Below are positions 18,224 to 26,549 of a stretch of 64,000 bases of DNA, piece after piece (within the stretch, counting starts at the first letter, position 1; each line of letters begins with the position of its first letter). The position numbers were made by a program, and so were the translations under genes. Origin of the DNA: Anaerolineales bacterium (lineage in GTDB: Bacteria > Chloroflexota > Anaerolineae > Anaerolineales > UBA4823); contig PQAL01000018.1 in assembly GCA_003105035.1 (NCBI GenBank), forward strand, positions 165,407-229,406, read 5' to 3'. The notes under the pieces were generated by a model. That model saw nothing but the letters and a program-made list of their open reading frames with translations. It was not told the DNA's origin and ran no database searches.

Positions 18224-18257
18224 GAGGGGTGGTAAGATTCGTTATGATCCACCCCTC
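18224..18257 (+). terminator. Stem-loop downstream of the heliorhodopsin gene
   Basis: A perfect 9-bp stem GAGGGGTGG / CCACCCCTC with a 16-nt loop, about 70 bases after the heliorhodopsin stop. The following bases are only weakly T-rich. It is the likely end of that transcript. The rest of 18155-18555 holds no recognised gene. Confidence 0.5.
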
Positions 18258-18555
18258 TTGAGGCACCAGAGTGGTCTCTAAAATGTAATTTTGTCCCACT
18301 TCCAAGTAAGTTGCCGAAATGCATATTAGATGGCGCGAGGAGAAACCATGAAACGGACGGATTTTGGTGCATAATAGGTGTGTAATTCTAAATGCTAGCC
18401 TTAAAAATGACCGAATAATGGCATTGCCAGCCTGAAGCAATTGTAAACAACCAGAAATTTATTCGTCATCCTATTGTTATGGCATAATATTCACATATTT
18501 TCACATAGTAGCCATAGAACGTACCAGAGCAGGTAAACTTTATAGGAGACCCTCA

Positions 18556-19170
18556 ATGACTACTGAAATTTCGCTGAAACGACATCATTCACCTGATAGT
18601 ATTTCGGATCGATTTGCACTTGCTGTCACCAAGTTGGCGCGCTTCTTCGCAGATATTTTTTTTGCTCGTCGCTATGGTAACCGAGCGGTTGTCCTGGAAA
18701 CGGTTGCTGCAGTCCCGGGCATGGTTGGAGGCGTTTTACAGCATTTGCGTGCTTTGCGTCGCATGGAAAGCGATAAAGGCTGGATCCGTACCTTGCTCGA
18801 AGAAGCCGAAAACGAGCGCATGCACTTGATGACCTTTATAAACTTCACCCAACCGACGCGGTTGGAGCGTCTGATAATTCTAGTGGCTCAGGGAATTTTC
18901 TTCAACGGATTCTTTCTACTATATTTAATATCGTCAAGAACTGCTCATCGTGTCGTGGGTTATTTTGAAGAGGAAGCAATCCATAGCTACACAGAGTACC
19001 TTAATGATATAGACAGTGGAAAAATAGCCAACGCCCCTGCACCGAAAATAGCAATTGATTATTGGAACCTGGCATTGGATTCAAGGTTGAGAGACGTGAT
19101 AATTGTCGTCCGCGCAGATGAGAGCCATCACCGCGATGTAAATCATGGATTCGCTGATGAGTTATCGTGA
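18556..19170 (+). CDS. Alternative oxidase (cyanide-insensitive ubiquinol/menaquinol oxidase)
   Basis: A 204-residue di-iron protein with the full AOX ligand set: first Glu in [13 protein letters not shown] (E48), second in ENERMH (E87-x-x-H90), third in the [14 protein letters not shown] cluster (136-149), and the last pair in [11 protein letters not shown] (E189-x-x-H192). AOX takes electrons from quinol and reduces oxygen to water without pumping protons, as a monotopic inner-membrane enzyme. The short form without a mitochondrial presequence is usual for bacteria. The ATG at 18556 follows GGAG. It lies between a complete heliorhodopsin gene and a decayed heliorhodopsin fragment. In an otherwise anaerobic-looking gene set, an oxygen-scavenging or overflow role seems likely. 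Confidence 0.93.
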   Translation: MTTEISLKRHHSPDSISDRFALAVTKLARFFADIFFARRYGNRAVVLETVAAVPGMVGGVLQHLRALRRMESDKGWIRTLLEEAENERMHLMTFINFTQPTRLERLIILVAQGIFFNGFFLLYLISSRTAHRVVGYFEEEAIHSYTEYLNDIDSGKIANAPAPKIAIDYWNLALDSRLRDVIIVVRADESHHRDVNHGFADELS

Positions 19171-19298
19171 TACCAAAAAACCAAACAAGCATCACACTCG
19201 CGTACTGTGCAGCGTTATGAAACGCTGCTCAACTGTGACCGGATTATTCATGCTATAGACTCATTCATGTCTATTTCCCGTTTTCAGATTCCCTATCA

Positions 19299-19420
19299 TT
19301 CTCAGTATATTTGATATCAACATGGCTCTACAGGGTAAGCAAATTGGTCTACGTAAGTATCGCCTCTTCGAAGAATAAGCTAGCCTGGGTGATTGGAGCC
19401 GGCACCCTGGCTCTGATTAG
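19299..19420 (+). pseudogene. Decayed C-terminal fragment of a second heliorhodopsin
   Basis: One frame reads FDINMALQGKQIGLRKYRLFEE and then stops; a shifted frame continues as KLAWVIGAGTLAL. The intact gene upstream has FAINMVLQYKKIGPWKDYLFGE and VLAWLIWAGTLAP at the same places. About 30 bases covering the retinal-lysine helix are missing between the two pieces. The 3' flanks (AGAGGGGT followed by AGGCACCA) also look alike. This points to an old duplicate or a second acquired copy that has decayed. The rest of 19171-19686 shows no other feature. Confidence 0.7.
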
Positions 19421-19686
19421 TCTGTTTAGGTTTTGGCTTGATTCACGTGAACCCGGCTGGATACTTAAATAATTGGCCGATTATATGGAGAGGGGTTATA
19501 CGAACCGTCCTGGCCTTACTTAACTTAAGGCACCAAATTGATTACAATTTTGAGGTTTCGTCGAGCTTCATGATAAGCTGCTGTAATTCGTGTAAAAAAA
19601 TGAGATAAGACCCCATGGTTTAAAGATTATTGGTGTACAAGTGGGATAAATTGATAATGTAAGCATACATACTGATTGAATCATGA

Positions 19687-20589
19687 GTGAAACAAACAGG
19701 TATTTATATCGTGAAATCATCTGATCGTAATGCTTTCTTCGTTCTGCCAGTTTTGATTGTGATCGGCATGTTGGTGGCGATTGCCGGTAGCCAGGGTGGC
19801 AGCCAGATCGCAGGGATTCCGGTCTTTGCCCTGCTGGTTGGCCTGACCATTCTTATCCAATGGTTGGTCTTTATCCCGTCGTACTTACGGCAAACCGAGA
19901 AGTTCTTTGACCTGACAGGCAGCCTCACGTATATTACTGTCAGCACACTGGCCCTGTTATTAAGCACCGGCTTGGATGGCAGGGCGATCCTGGTGTGGGC
20001 TCTAGTCGTGATCTGGGCGGTCCGATTGGGTACCTTCCTGTTCAGGCGCATACGAAAAGCGGGTAAGGATGATCGTTTCGATGAGATCAAACCTTCATTT
20101 ATCCGTTTCCTGAACGTATGGACGATGCAAGGCTTGTGGGTTACCTTATCCATGGTAGGTGTGCTGGTCACGATTACCACAACCAATCGCAAAGAGTTGG
20201 ACCTATTTGCCTTGATTGGCTTCCTGGTGTGGGTTTTCGGTTTTACGCTGGAAGTCATAGCTGATCATCAAAAAAGCCGCTTCAATGCCGACTCCAATAA
20301 CAAGGGCAAGTTCATTCGCTCGGGTTTGTGGTCTCGCTCCCGCCACCCGAACTACTTTGGAGAGATCGTTTTATGGATTGGCATCATGCTCATCACACTG
20401 CCGGTTTTGCAGGGCTGGCAGTGGGTGGCCCTGATCTCTCCAATATTTGTCACCCTGCTTCTGACTCGCGTTAGTGGCATTCCACTGCTTGAAAAGAAGG
20501 CTGACCAGATATGGGGCGGCCAGGCAGATTATGAAGCCTATAAAAAACGAACGCCGGTATTGATTCCCAAGTTTAACGCGCACCGGTAG
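19687..20589 (+). CDS. DUF1295 / steroid 5-alpha-reductase-like membrane protein
   Basis: A 300-residue protein with about seven hydrophobic segments and the C-terminal block of the DUF1295/isoprenylcysteine-methyltransferase-like superfamily: SGLWSRSRHPNYFGEIVLWIG followed by LEKKADQIWGGQADYEAYKKRTP. Family members resemble 3-oxo-5-alpha-steroid 4-dehydrogenases; in bacteria the substrate is usually unknown, with lipids or isoprenoids suspected. The GTG at 19687 is the frame start used, and a second GTG at 19711 is possible. The gene stands alone, downstream of the heliorhodopsin remnant and about 300 bases upstream of a LacI-type regulator. Confidence 0.85.
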   Translation: MKQTGIYIVKSSDRNAFFVLPVLIVIGMLVAIAGSQGGSQIAGIPVFALLVGLTILIQWLVFIPSYLRQTEKFFDLTGSLTYITVSTLALLLSTGLDGRAILVWALVVIWAVRLGTFLFRRIRKAGKDDRFDEIKPSFIRFLNVWTMQGLWVTLSMVGVLVTITTTNRKELDLFALIGFLVWVFGFTLEVIADHQKSRFNADSNNKGKFIRSGLWSRSRHPNYFGEIVLWIGIMLITLPVLQGWQWVALISPIFVTLLLTRVSGIPLLEKKADQIWGGQADYEAYKKRTPVLIPKFNAHR

Positions 20590-20844
20590 TCTCATTTCTA
20601 ATTTTGATCTGTCTGCTACGATGAGCAGTTAGCTTGGCAAAGTCTGGCACCATCTTCCTGCAAGCGAAGTACTCGATCGATTGGACAGTTTAAATCTGAG
20701 CCAACCGGCTGTACCTAAATTCGCGTACTAAGGTGTATTTGGGGAAATTCATGTGAATAAATTTGGCTACCCTCAGGTTATTACAATTTCTCAAGTAAAA
20801 AAGATATTCAGCTTCAGGAGCTAGTAAAAGGGGAGTAAATCCTT

Positions 20845-20850
20845 TATAAT
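20845..20850 (+). promoter_or_regulatory. -10 element of the LacI-family gene
   Basis: A consensus TATAAT, 8 bases upstream of the palindromic operator and about 40 bases before the regulator's ATG. I see no strong -35 box 17 bases upstream. A repressor bound just downstream would block initiation. Confidence 0.55.
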
Positions 20851-20857
20851 ATACTTT

Positions 20858-20873
20858 ACTGAAACGTTTCAGT
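20858..20873. promoter_or_regulatory. LacI-family operator, perfect 16-bp palindrome
   Basis: ACTGAAACGTTTCAGT is perfectly self-complementary and has the central CG of LacI/GalR-family operators. It sits between the TATAAT and the start of the regulator gene, so the regulator very likely represses itself. I did not find another copy of the core GAAACGTTTC in the window. Confidence 0.82.
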
Positions 20874-20891
20874 ATTCATTAGGATTGTTAA

Positions 20892-21914
20892 ATGCCTATC
20901 ACGATTCGAGATATTGCGAAAAAAATGGGATTATCTATTGGGGCGGTTTCACGCGCCCTGGATGGTTATCCAGATATCTCCGTTGAAACACGGCAGAGGG
21001 TGATCCGAGTAGCCCATGAGATGGGGTATGTTCCAAACCAGGCTGCGCGCCATCTGAGACGGGGAAAAGCAGATGCAGTCGGGTATATTTTGCCAGCTAA
21101 TACACCTCGGTTTGCCGATCCATTCTTCTCTGAATTTATTGCCGGGTTAGGTGACGAGACTGCACTACATCCTTACGATCTACTTATATCTATTGCACCA
21201 CCTGGTGAAGAAGCAGAAAAACGCATGTACCAGAACTGGGTACAAAGCCGCAAGGTGGATGGTTTTATCCTGACCCATCTGCACTTGCATGATTGGCGGG
21301 TGAAGTTCCTATCAAAACAAGGGGTGCCTTATTCTACCCTGGAAAACACCCTGGATGAAGACGATTATCCACGGGTAGAGGTCAACCGGCAAGGAGGCAT
21401 GTCGGAACTTATAGCGCACCTGGATAAGCACGGATTCCGCCGTATCGCCTTTGTGGGCGGGCCGTCTGAATTGAAAATTCAGGCTGACCAATATGATGGT
21501 TACCGGCAAGGCTTGGAAAGATCAGAAATACCATACGACCTCACCCTGGTCATAGGCGGAGATCTGACCAGTTCTGGTGGTTATCTCGCAACAAAACGTA
21601 TGCTTTCCATTCCAGACCCACCTGATGCCATCGTCTGTATCAATGACGAAACAGCGTTCGGGGTCCTTCATGCAGCCCATGAAATGGATTTACAAATTGG
21701 TCGAGATTTAGCTGTAGCGGGATTTGATGGTGTGCAGGCTTCTAGATATACTGAGCCCCCCTTGACTACACTGGATATTCCGATTTATGACATAGCTCGC
21801 CAACTAGTAAGGATGTTAATCTCTGAAATCCATGGAATTGTTATCCCCGAACGCCGGGTGGTGTATCAGCCCAAGCTGCTGATCCGCGAATCCACCGGTG
21901 GAAATCACTCCTGA
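20892..21914 (+). CDS. LacI-family transcriptional regulator
   Basis: A 340-residue repressor. The first 50 residues form the LacI helix-turn-helix and hinge helix (TIRDIAKKMGLSIGAVSRAL, then GYVPNQAARHLRRGKADAVG). The rest is a periplasmic-binding-protein-like effector domain (AFVGGPSELKIQADQYDGY, DAIVCINDETAFGVL, LAVAGFDGVQASRY). It would bind a sugar and release DNA. A perfect palindromic operator lies 18 bases upstream of its own start. The only sugar transporter in view is the CUT1 operon 6 kb away, whose control region has no copy of this operator, so its other targets are probably elsewhere. Confidence 0.94.
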   Translation: MPITIRDIAKKMGLSIGAVSRALDGYPDISVETRQRVIRVAHEMGYVPNQAARHLRRGKADAVGYILPANTPRFADPFFSEFIAGLGDETALHPYDLLISIAPPGEEAEKRMYQNWVQSRKVDGFILTHLHLHDWRVKFLSKQGVPYSTLENTLDEDDYPRVEVNRQGGMSELIAHLDKHGFRRIAFVGGPSELKIQADQYDGYRQGLERSEIPYDLTLVIGGDLTSSGGYLATKRMLSIPDPPDAIVCINDETAFGVLHAAHEMDLQIGRDLAVAGFDGVQASRYTEPPLTTLDIPIYDIARQLVRMLISEIHGIVIPERRVVYQPKLLIRESTGGNHS

Positions 21915-22003
21915 TTTCCGATCAAAAAATAGAAGTCTTTTTATATAACTTACCAACTGATGTAAGCCTTAATTTTATAGGTTTACTGGAGGATTTATGG
22001 TAT

Positions 22004-22714
22004 ATGGTGGTTGGTAATATTTATCTTGAGCTATTGAATGCAATCAAACAACCTGGGTGTCCCATATGCCACCTGGGAATAATTGCTGAAGAGAATTACT
22101 TTAGCACATTGCTTCAAAATTACCTGAAAGAGCCAGGTTTACGCCAAGACTTACTCGCAAATCGTGGTTTATGCCTCAAACACTTTCGGCGATTTTTAGA
22201 TTCTGGGGTTAATGATGATCTGACATTTTCATTGGTATACCACGATATTCTTCTTACTCATATCAACGATTTGCAGGCTGAGCCGAAACCTTTGCAAACA
22301 AGGAAAAAATACTTTTCCTTTCTCCATCATACCAAGAGTAAAACGACCTTATGGCTCTCAGGCAAGAAATTGACAAGTAAATCTCAACAATTATGTCCCG
22401 CTTGTGAGGAACGCAACCGAGCTGCTCGCAAAGCTCTGTCGGTCTGGATGGGGTCTTTTGATAATGAGGTAAAACGTAATGACCTAGCATCTTTTGATTA
22501 TCTATGCCTGCCTCATTTACGACTGGCGAGTGAACTCATGCAGGACACGCCAACTTATCAAACATTATGCGCTAAAAGCAAATCAAAATTACAACTGTTG
22601 CGTCGTGAATTAGTCGAGTTCATAAGAGAAAACGAAAACCAACCTATGAAGAATGATGTTCAGGATATGAAAGCTACCTGGGAAGCCATCCGTAGTATTA
22701 CCGCAGGAGAATAA
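22004..22714 (+). CDS. CPxC-motif protein of unknown function, DUF6062-like
   Basis: A 236-residue soluble protein with paired cysteine motifs in two similar halves: GCPICHLG ... GLCLKHF in the N-terminal half and LCPACEER ... YLCLPHL in the C-terminal half. The CPxC...CxxH repetition suggests two zinc- or metal-binding units and resembles the DUF6062 family as I remember it. The function is unknown. GGAGG lies 11 bases before the ATG. It forms a likely operon with the membrane protein that follows 27 bases downstream. Confidence 0.75.
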   Translation: MVVGNIYLELLNAIKQPGCPICHLGIIAEENYFSTLLQNYLKEPGLRQDLLANRGLCLKHFRRFLDSGVNDDLTFSLVYHDILLTHINDLQAEPKPLQTRKKYFSFLHHTKSKTTLWLSGKKLTSKSQQLCPACEERNRAARKALSVWMGSFDNEVKRNDLASFDYLCLPHLRLASELMQDTPTYQTLCAKSKSKLQLLRRELVEFIRENENQPMKNDVQDMKATWEAIRSITAGE

Positions 22715-22741
22715 TAAGCGGAGGCACTGGTCTGGAAATTG

Positions 22742-23854
22742 ATGGTTATCGGAGTAACAATGGCAGGTTATGAACATGCGTTATTTTTGATTTTGCTTCT
22801 AGGCTTCCTGCTTATAGGTTTGCGTGACAGGCATCAGTTTAGCCTCTACATCTTGATTGGTGGGGTATTGCTAACGTTACTCCCCCCATTCTTTAGAATC
22901 AAAATCCCGTGGGAGTTCTTGCTTGCTTTAATCCTTCCGTGGATCTTATCGCAAGGTGCCCAGAATTCGCTTCAAATCTCGTGGAAGTTTCCAATGCGAG
23001 AATTTTACCTTTGGTTATTAGCTACTCTCTGCCTTGGATTGATTGTGTATTTCGTTGGAGGATTGTTCTGGCTCAGGGCTGTCTACATGGGCATTGTCGC
23101 TGCCAGCATGTTTTGGAATCTATCTAGATCTGGAGAGACATACAGCCTATTGGAAGTTTTTGGACCACTCACATTGGTATTCCTTCTTGTCGAAACCTCA
23201 CTTCCTCTGAACGAACCCACTCTATATTTTGGAACCCTATTTAGCGGTGCAGGGATTGGGATTTTTCTGGCGATTTTAGCCATAGCTATTATGAAAAAAA
23301 TGCCTGTGGTGCACTTCCGATGGGTTCTACTAATTCAAGCCTACGTCACATATTGGGTAGCCTATTTGTTAAAAACATCGCCCATTGCTGCTGTATTAAT
23401 TGGTGTTGTTGTTTTCATCGAGTTTTATCTCTTCCATCCAGAAGATAAAGAAACAACGATAGTGCCAACGAAGCTGGATAATAGAGTTCCGTTCTATGTC
23501 CTTCTGGGAATCTTCGTTTTCACTGCCTGGCAAACACATCAACCGATGGCACTTGTTCAGTGGGCTGAGGTAGCCCTTGGTTTGCTTGCTTGCTTGTTGA
23601 TAGCGCTTCTAGGACAGCGTATTGGTGTGTCGCGCTTCGAACACTTGATCACAAATTGGCGTAATGCGTTAAAACTCTGTCTATTTCTATTTGGTTTCCT
23701 GCTGTTATGGCCGCAAGGTTCGGAAATAAATCCGGGAATCATATGGATCGCGCTCGGAATGGCAATCCTTCTACCAGTTATTTCCGCGAACTTGCTTGCT
23801 GTTTTACGTGATTTGTCGACGGAAAAGCATGTAAATTATCCGGATGAGTTGTAA
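22742..23854 (+). CDS. Polytopic membrane protein of unknown function
   Basis: About 370 residues with roughly ten hydrophobic segments and short loops, and no catalytic or transporter motif that I recognise. It resembles the membrane cores of uncharacterised Chloroflexota proteins. I prefer the ATG at 22742 over the TTG one codon earlier. It follows the CPxC protein and precedes a cation/proton antiporter by about 90 bases. Confidence 0.7.
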   Translation: MVIGVTMAGYEHALFLILLLGFLLIGLRDRHQFSLYILIGGVLLTLLPPFFRIKIPWEFLLALILPWILSQGAQNSLQISWKFPMREFYLWLLATLCLGLIVYFVGGLFWLRAVYMGIVAASMFWNLSRSGETYSLLEVFGPLTLVFLLVETSLPLNEPTLYFGTLFSGAGIGIFLAILAIAIMKKMPVVHFRWVLLIQAYVTYWVAYLLKTSPIAAVLIGVVVFIEFYLFHPEDKETTIVPTKLDNRVPFYVLLGIFVFTAWQTHQPMALVQWAEVALGLLACLLIALLGQRIGVSRFEHLITNWRNALKLCLFLFGFLLLWPQGSEINPGIIWIALGMAILLPVISANLLAVLRDLSTEKHVNYPDEL

Positions 23855-23947
23855 GGGAGTATTCATCTTGTGTCTTGCATTATAAGGATCTTCATCATGA
23901 CGAAGTTATTGACAATAGCCTTTAACTAGCTAAAAGGTGTAACAATT

Positions 23948-25177
23948 ATGACACCCTTTTTACAGCTAGCCATCGCTTTGACGATTATTATCACAGCCGC
24001 CAAACTGGGTGGATACCTGAGCTATCGTATCGGCCAACCAGCTGTGCTCGGAGAACTGTTTGTTGGGATCATCATCGGTCCTTCGGTGCTCAATCTTTTT
24101 GAGCTACCCTATTTCACAGATGTCCACATCGAAGAAACAATAAAACACCTGGCCGAGATTGGAGTGTTGTTGCTCATGTTCCTGGCTGGCCTTGACCTTC
24201 ATTTGAAAGATTTGCTCCGCTCGGGAAAGGTGGCTGGGCTATCTGGTGTGCTGGGGATGCTCTTACCCTTTGGGTTTGGAACGCTAGCCGGTCTCCTATT
24301 TTCTATGGATACTTCGCAGGCAATTTTCACCGGCTTGATCCTTTCAGCCACCAGTGTCAGCATCTCTGCTCAAACGTTGATGGAGCTGAAAGTCTTACGT
24401 AGCCGCGTAGGGGTGGGATTATTAGGGGCGGCAGTTTTCGACGATATATTGGTCTTGCTCGGACTATCGATTTTTACCGCCTTTGCCCTCCCCTCATCGG
24501 ATGCTGGAATTGCTGGCATCTTGTTGATCGTATTAAGGGTCGTTCTTTTCCTTGGAATTGCGTCCCTGGTCGGCATGTATACATTTCCAAAATTAAGCCA
24601 ATGGATCGGTAGCCTACCAATAAGCCAGGGCTTGATCGCATTTACATTCGTCACCATGCTTTTTTATGGATGGACGGCTGAGTCACTGGGGAATATGGCC
24701 GCGATTACCGGTGCATTCCTGGCCGGGATCTGGTTTGGTCGTACGCCGGCAAAGGATCATATTCACAATGGCATATCAACAATAGCTTATAGTATCTTTG
24801 TGCCTGTTTTTTTCGTAAATATCGGTTTATCTGCCAACGTACGCGGGCTGACCTGGGAAAGTGGATTGTTATTCCTGGTCATGCTCCTTGTTGCAGTGAT
24901 CGGCAAAGTCTTAGGAGCTGGTTATGGTGCGTTTTTAGGAGGGTTATCCAGGCAAGAAGCCTTACAGCTTGGCGTCGGGATGATGTCGAGGGGTGAAGTG
25001 GGCTTAATTGTTGCTGCAGTAGGAATTGAATTAGGCTTGATTGATCAAAACATTTTTTCTGTTGTTGAGGGCTTAGTTATTGTTACAATCTTAATCACCC
25101 CCCCTCTTTTAAGATTGGTTTTCAACCAGAAAAAGGCAGACGGAACAAATATCCAACCGGGAGGATCGAAGTCATGA
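23948..25177 (+). CDS. CPA2-family cation:proton antiporter (Kef/NapA type)
   Basis: A 409-residue transporter with about 12 hydrophobic segments. Family signatures: YRIGQPAVLGELFVGIIIGP near the start, IGVLLLMFLAGLD, ATSVSISAQTLMEL, GAAVFDDILVLL with the paired acidic residues (DD) of the ion site, and GMMSRGEVGLIVAAVGIE near the C-terminus. It exchanges Na+ or K+ for protons across the inner membrane. There is no C-terminal RCK/TrkA-N domain. Instead the next gene, overlapping by 4 bases, encodes a small PII-like protein that may take the regulatory part. Confidence 0.92.
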   Translation: MTPFLQLAIALTIIITAAKLGGYLSYRIGQPAVLGELFVGIIIGPSVLNLFELPYFTDVHIEETIKHLAEIGVLLLMFLAGLDLHLKDLLRSGKVAGLSGVLGMLLPFGFGTLAGLLFSMDTSQAIFTGLILSATSVSISAQTLMELKVLRSRVGVGLLGAAVFDDILVLLGLSIFTAFALPSSDAGIAGILLIVLRVVLFLGIASLVGMYTFPKLSQWIGSLPISQGLIAFTFVTMLFYGWTAESLGNMAAITGAFLAGIWFGRTPAKDHIHNGISTIAYSIFVPVFFVNIGLSANVRGLTWESGLLFLVMLLVAVIGKVLGAGYGAFLGGLSRQEALQLGVGMMSRGEVGLIVAAVGIELGLIDQNIFSVVEGLVIVTILITPPLLRLVFNQKKADGTNIQPGGSKS

Positions 25178-25545
25178 ATTACTTGGTTGTTCTGATTGTT
25201 GATGATATTGACGATTGTCCAAAAATCCTCAGCGCCTGGGAAGAGTTAGGGGTATTGGGAATTACAATCCTTGAGAGCACTGGACTGGGGCGCATACGCC
25301 GGGCGGGACTAAGTGAAGATCTTCCACTGATGCCCAGCATACATGACTTATATCAGTTTGGCGAAATTCACCACCGCACCCTGCTCTCTGTCGTCGATAG
25401 CCAGGAATTGGTGGACAAAATGGTGACTACTGCCCAGGAGGTGATTGGTGATTTAGACGATCCCCATACCGGATTCCTGTTTGTTGTACCGGTGAGCCAA
25501 TCATATGGTTTAGGAAGGCACCGAACGGACAGGACAAATGAATAA
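25174..25545 (+). CDS. PII-like small protein coupled to the antiporter
   Basis: A 123-residue soluble protein with the pattern of GlnB/CutA-like ferredoxin-fold trimers: YLVVLIVDDIDDCPKILSAW, GVLGITILESTGLGRIRRAG, and a final strand GFLFVVPVSQSYGL. PII-like proteins often bind nucleotides or carboxylates and gate a membrane transporter encoded beside them. Its ATG overlaps the antiporter stop (ATGA), which supports a functional pair. The conserved T-loop tyrosine of true nitrogen-regulatory PII proteins is not evident, so I do not call it GlnB. Confidence 0.72.
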   Translation: MNYLVVLIVDDIDDCPKILSAWEELGVLGITILESTGLGRIRRAGLSEDLPLMPSIHDLYQFGEIHHRTLLSVVDSQELVDKMVTTAQEVIGDLDDPHTGFLFVVPVSQSYGLGRHRTDRTNE

Positions 25546-25594
25546 GGAGTCCAAGTAATACTGGTTTACGAACAAGATATTCACCTTCAATTAT

Positions 25595-26506
25595 GTGGAT
25601 ATTAGAACATTGAAAACAACTGCTTCGAAAGTGTTGATGCCAATCATGGCTTTTCTTGATCCTGAAGAAGAAATCCTTTTTCACAGGAGATTGTTCGACT
25701 TTTTAAACACCGATGAACTCTGGTGTTTGACCAACCGGCGTTTGCTTGCATTCCGAAAGAACCTGTTGCTGGAAGCACCCCTCTTTGAGCCTGACGAGCG
25801 GGTGGTTTGCCATGAAACTGGTGAAGTGCAATTCAGCGGTAATGTGCATTTATTAACCACGCAGAGGGTGCTCATCCTTGATATTGGTGCAAAAAACTAC
25901 CTCATAAAATCGATTAAATTGAGCAAGATCAAAAATGTGGACGTATGTGTGATGAGCAATCATGGCCAAAATGCCATTTCGTATGGCTTGAGAATAGTCA
26001 TCGCTGACACGGATGAAGCTATTTTCATACTTCATGGGGGTGTGAATACAGGTGGTATCGATCTGCTTTCTCTGAGTCGGCAGGAACAACAAAAGATCAA
26101 CGAGCGTTTCCCACGAAGATTGTGTGAGCTGGCAGGGCTGCAATTCGCCATTCCTCAGACAAGACCTGCCACAGGTGGATTTACCGTGGTTACCTTTTAT
26201 AACAAGAGCGACCTGGTCTGGCCAGACAGTTGTTCATCCTGCAATAGATATGAACAAAATCTTGTTTTCGATAGGTTGATTATCAATAATCCCTGGTTAT
26301 CAACGTACAGCATCGGATTTGGCCTCCTTCCGGGCATCACACATATGATCCCATATTGCCCGGAGTGCTATGAAGAACACTTTGGAGCAGATAAAGTGCA
26401 TCGAGCAGTCCAAGCAGGTTGGGCTCAGTTCGATGGCGCGAGGGTTGAGCTATTATTTGAAAACAAGGCTTATGCGATGAATTTCATCCAGGTTTACAGT
26501 CATTGA
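25595..26506 (+). CDS. Uncharacterised protein with PH-like repeats and CxxC motifs
   Basis: A 303-residue protein starting at GTG. Two N-terminal blocks look like bacterial PH-type beta domains: DELWCLTNRRLLAFRKNLLL and NVHLLTTQRVLILDIGAKN. The C-terminal part carries CSSC and YCPEC, which could bind zinc, and no membrane anchor is evident. It follows the antiporter/PII-like pair on the same strand but with about 50 bases between, so membership of that operon is uncertain. I do not recognise a named family. Confidence 0.65.
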   Translation: MDIRTLKTTASKVLMPIMAFLDPEEEILFHRRLFDFLNTDELWCLTNRRLLAFRKNLLLEAPLFEPDERVVCHETGEVQFSGNVHLLTTQRVLILDIGAKNYLIKSIKLSKIKNVDVCVMSNHGQNAISYGLRIVIADTDEAIFILHGGVNTGGIDLLSLSRQEQQKINERFPRRLCELAGLQFAIPQTRPATGGFTVVTFYNKSDLVWPDSCSSCNRYEQNLVFDRLIINNPWLSTYSIGFGLLPGITHMIPYCPECYEEHFGADKVHRAVQAGWAQFDGARVELLFENKAYAMNFIQVYSH

Positions 26507-26549
26507 ATCAGGTATATCGATAAATATTTAGCCGAGGAGTGATGTAACC

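Noticed and set aside
20892..21914. LacI-type protein as regulator of the sugar importer at 11-14 kb
   Set aside because: Its palindromic operator is absent from 14460-14879 and the genes are 6 kb apart, so the link is unsupported.
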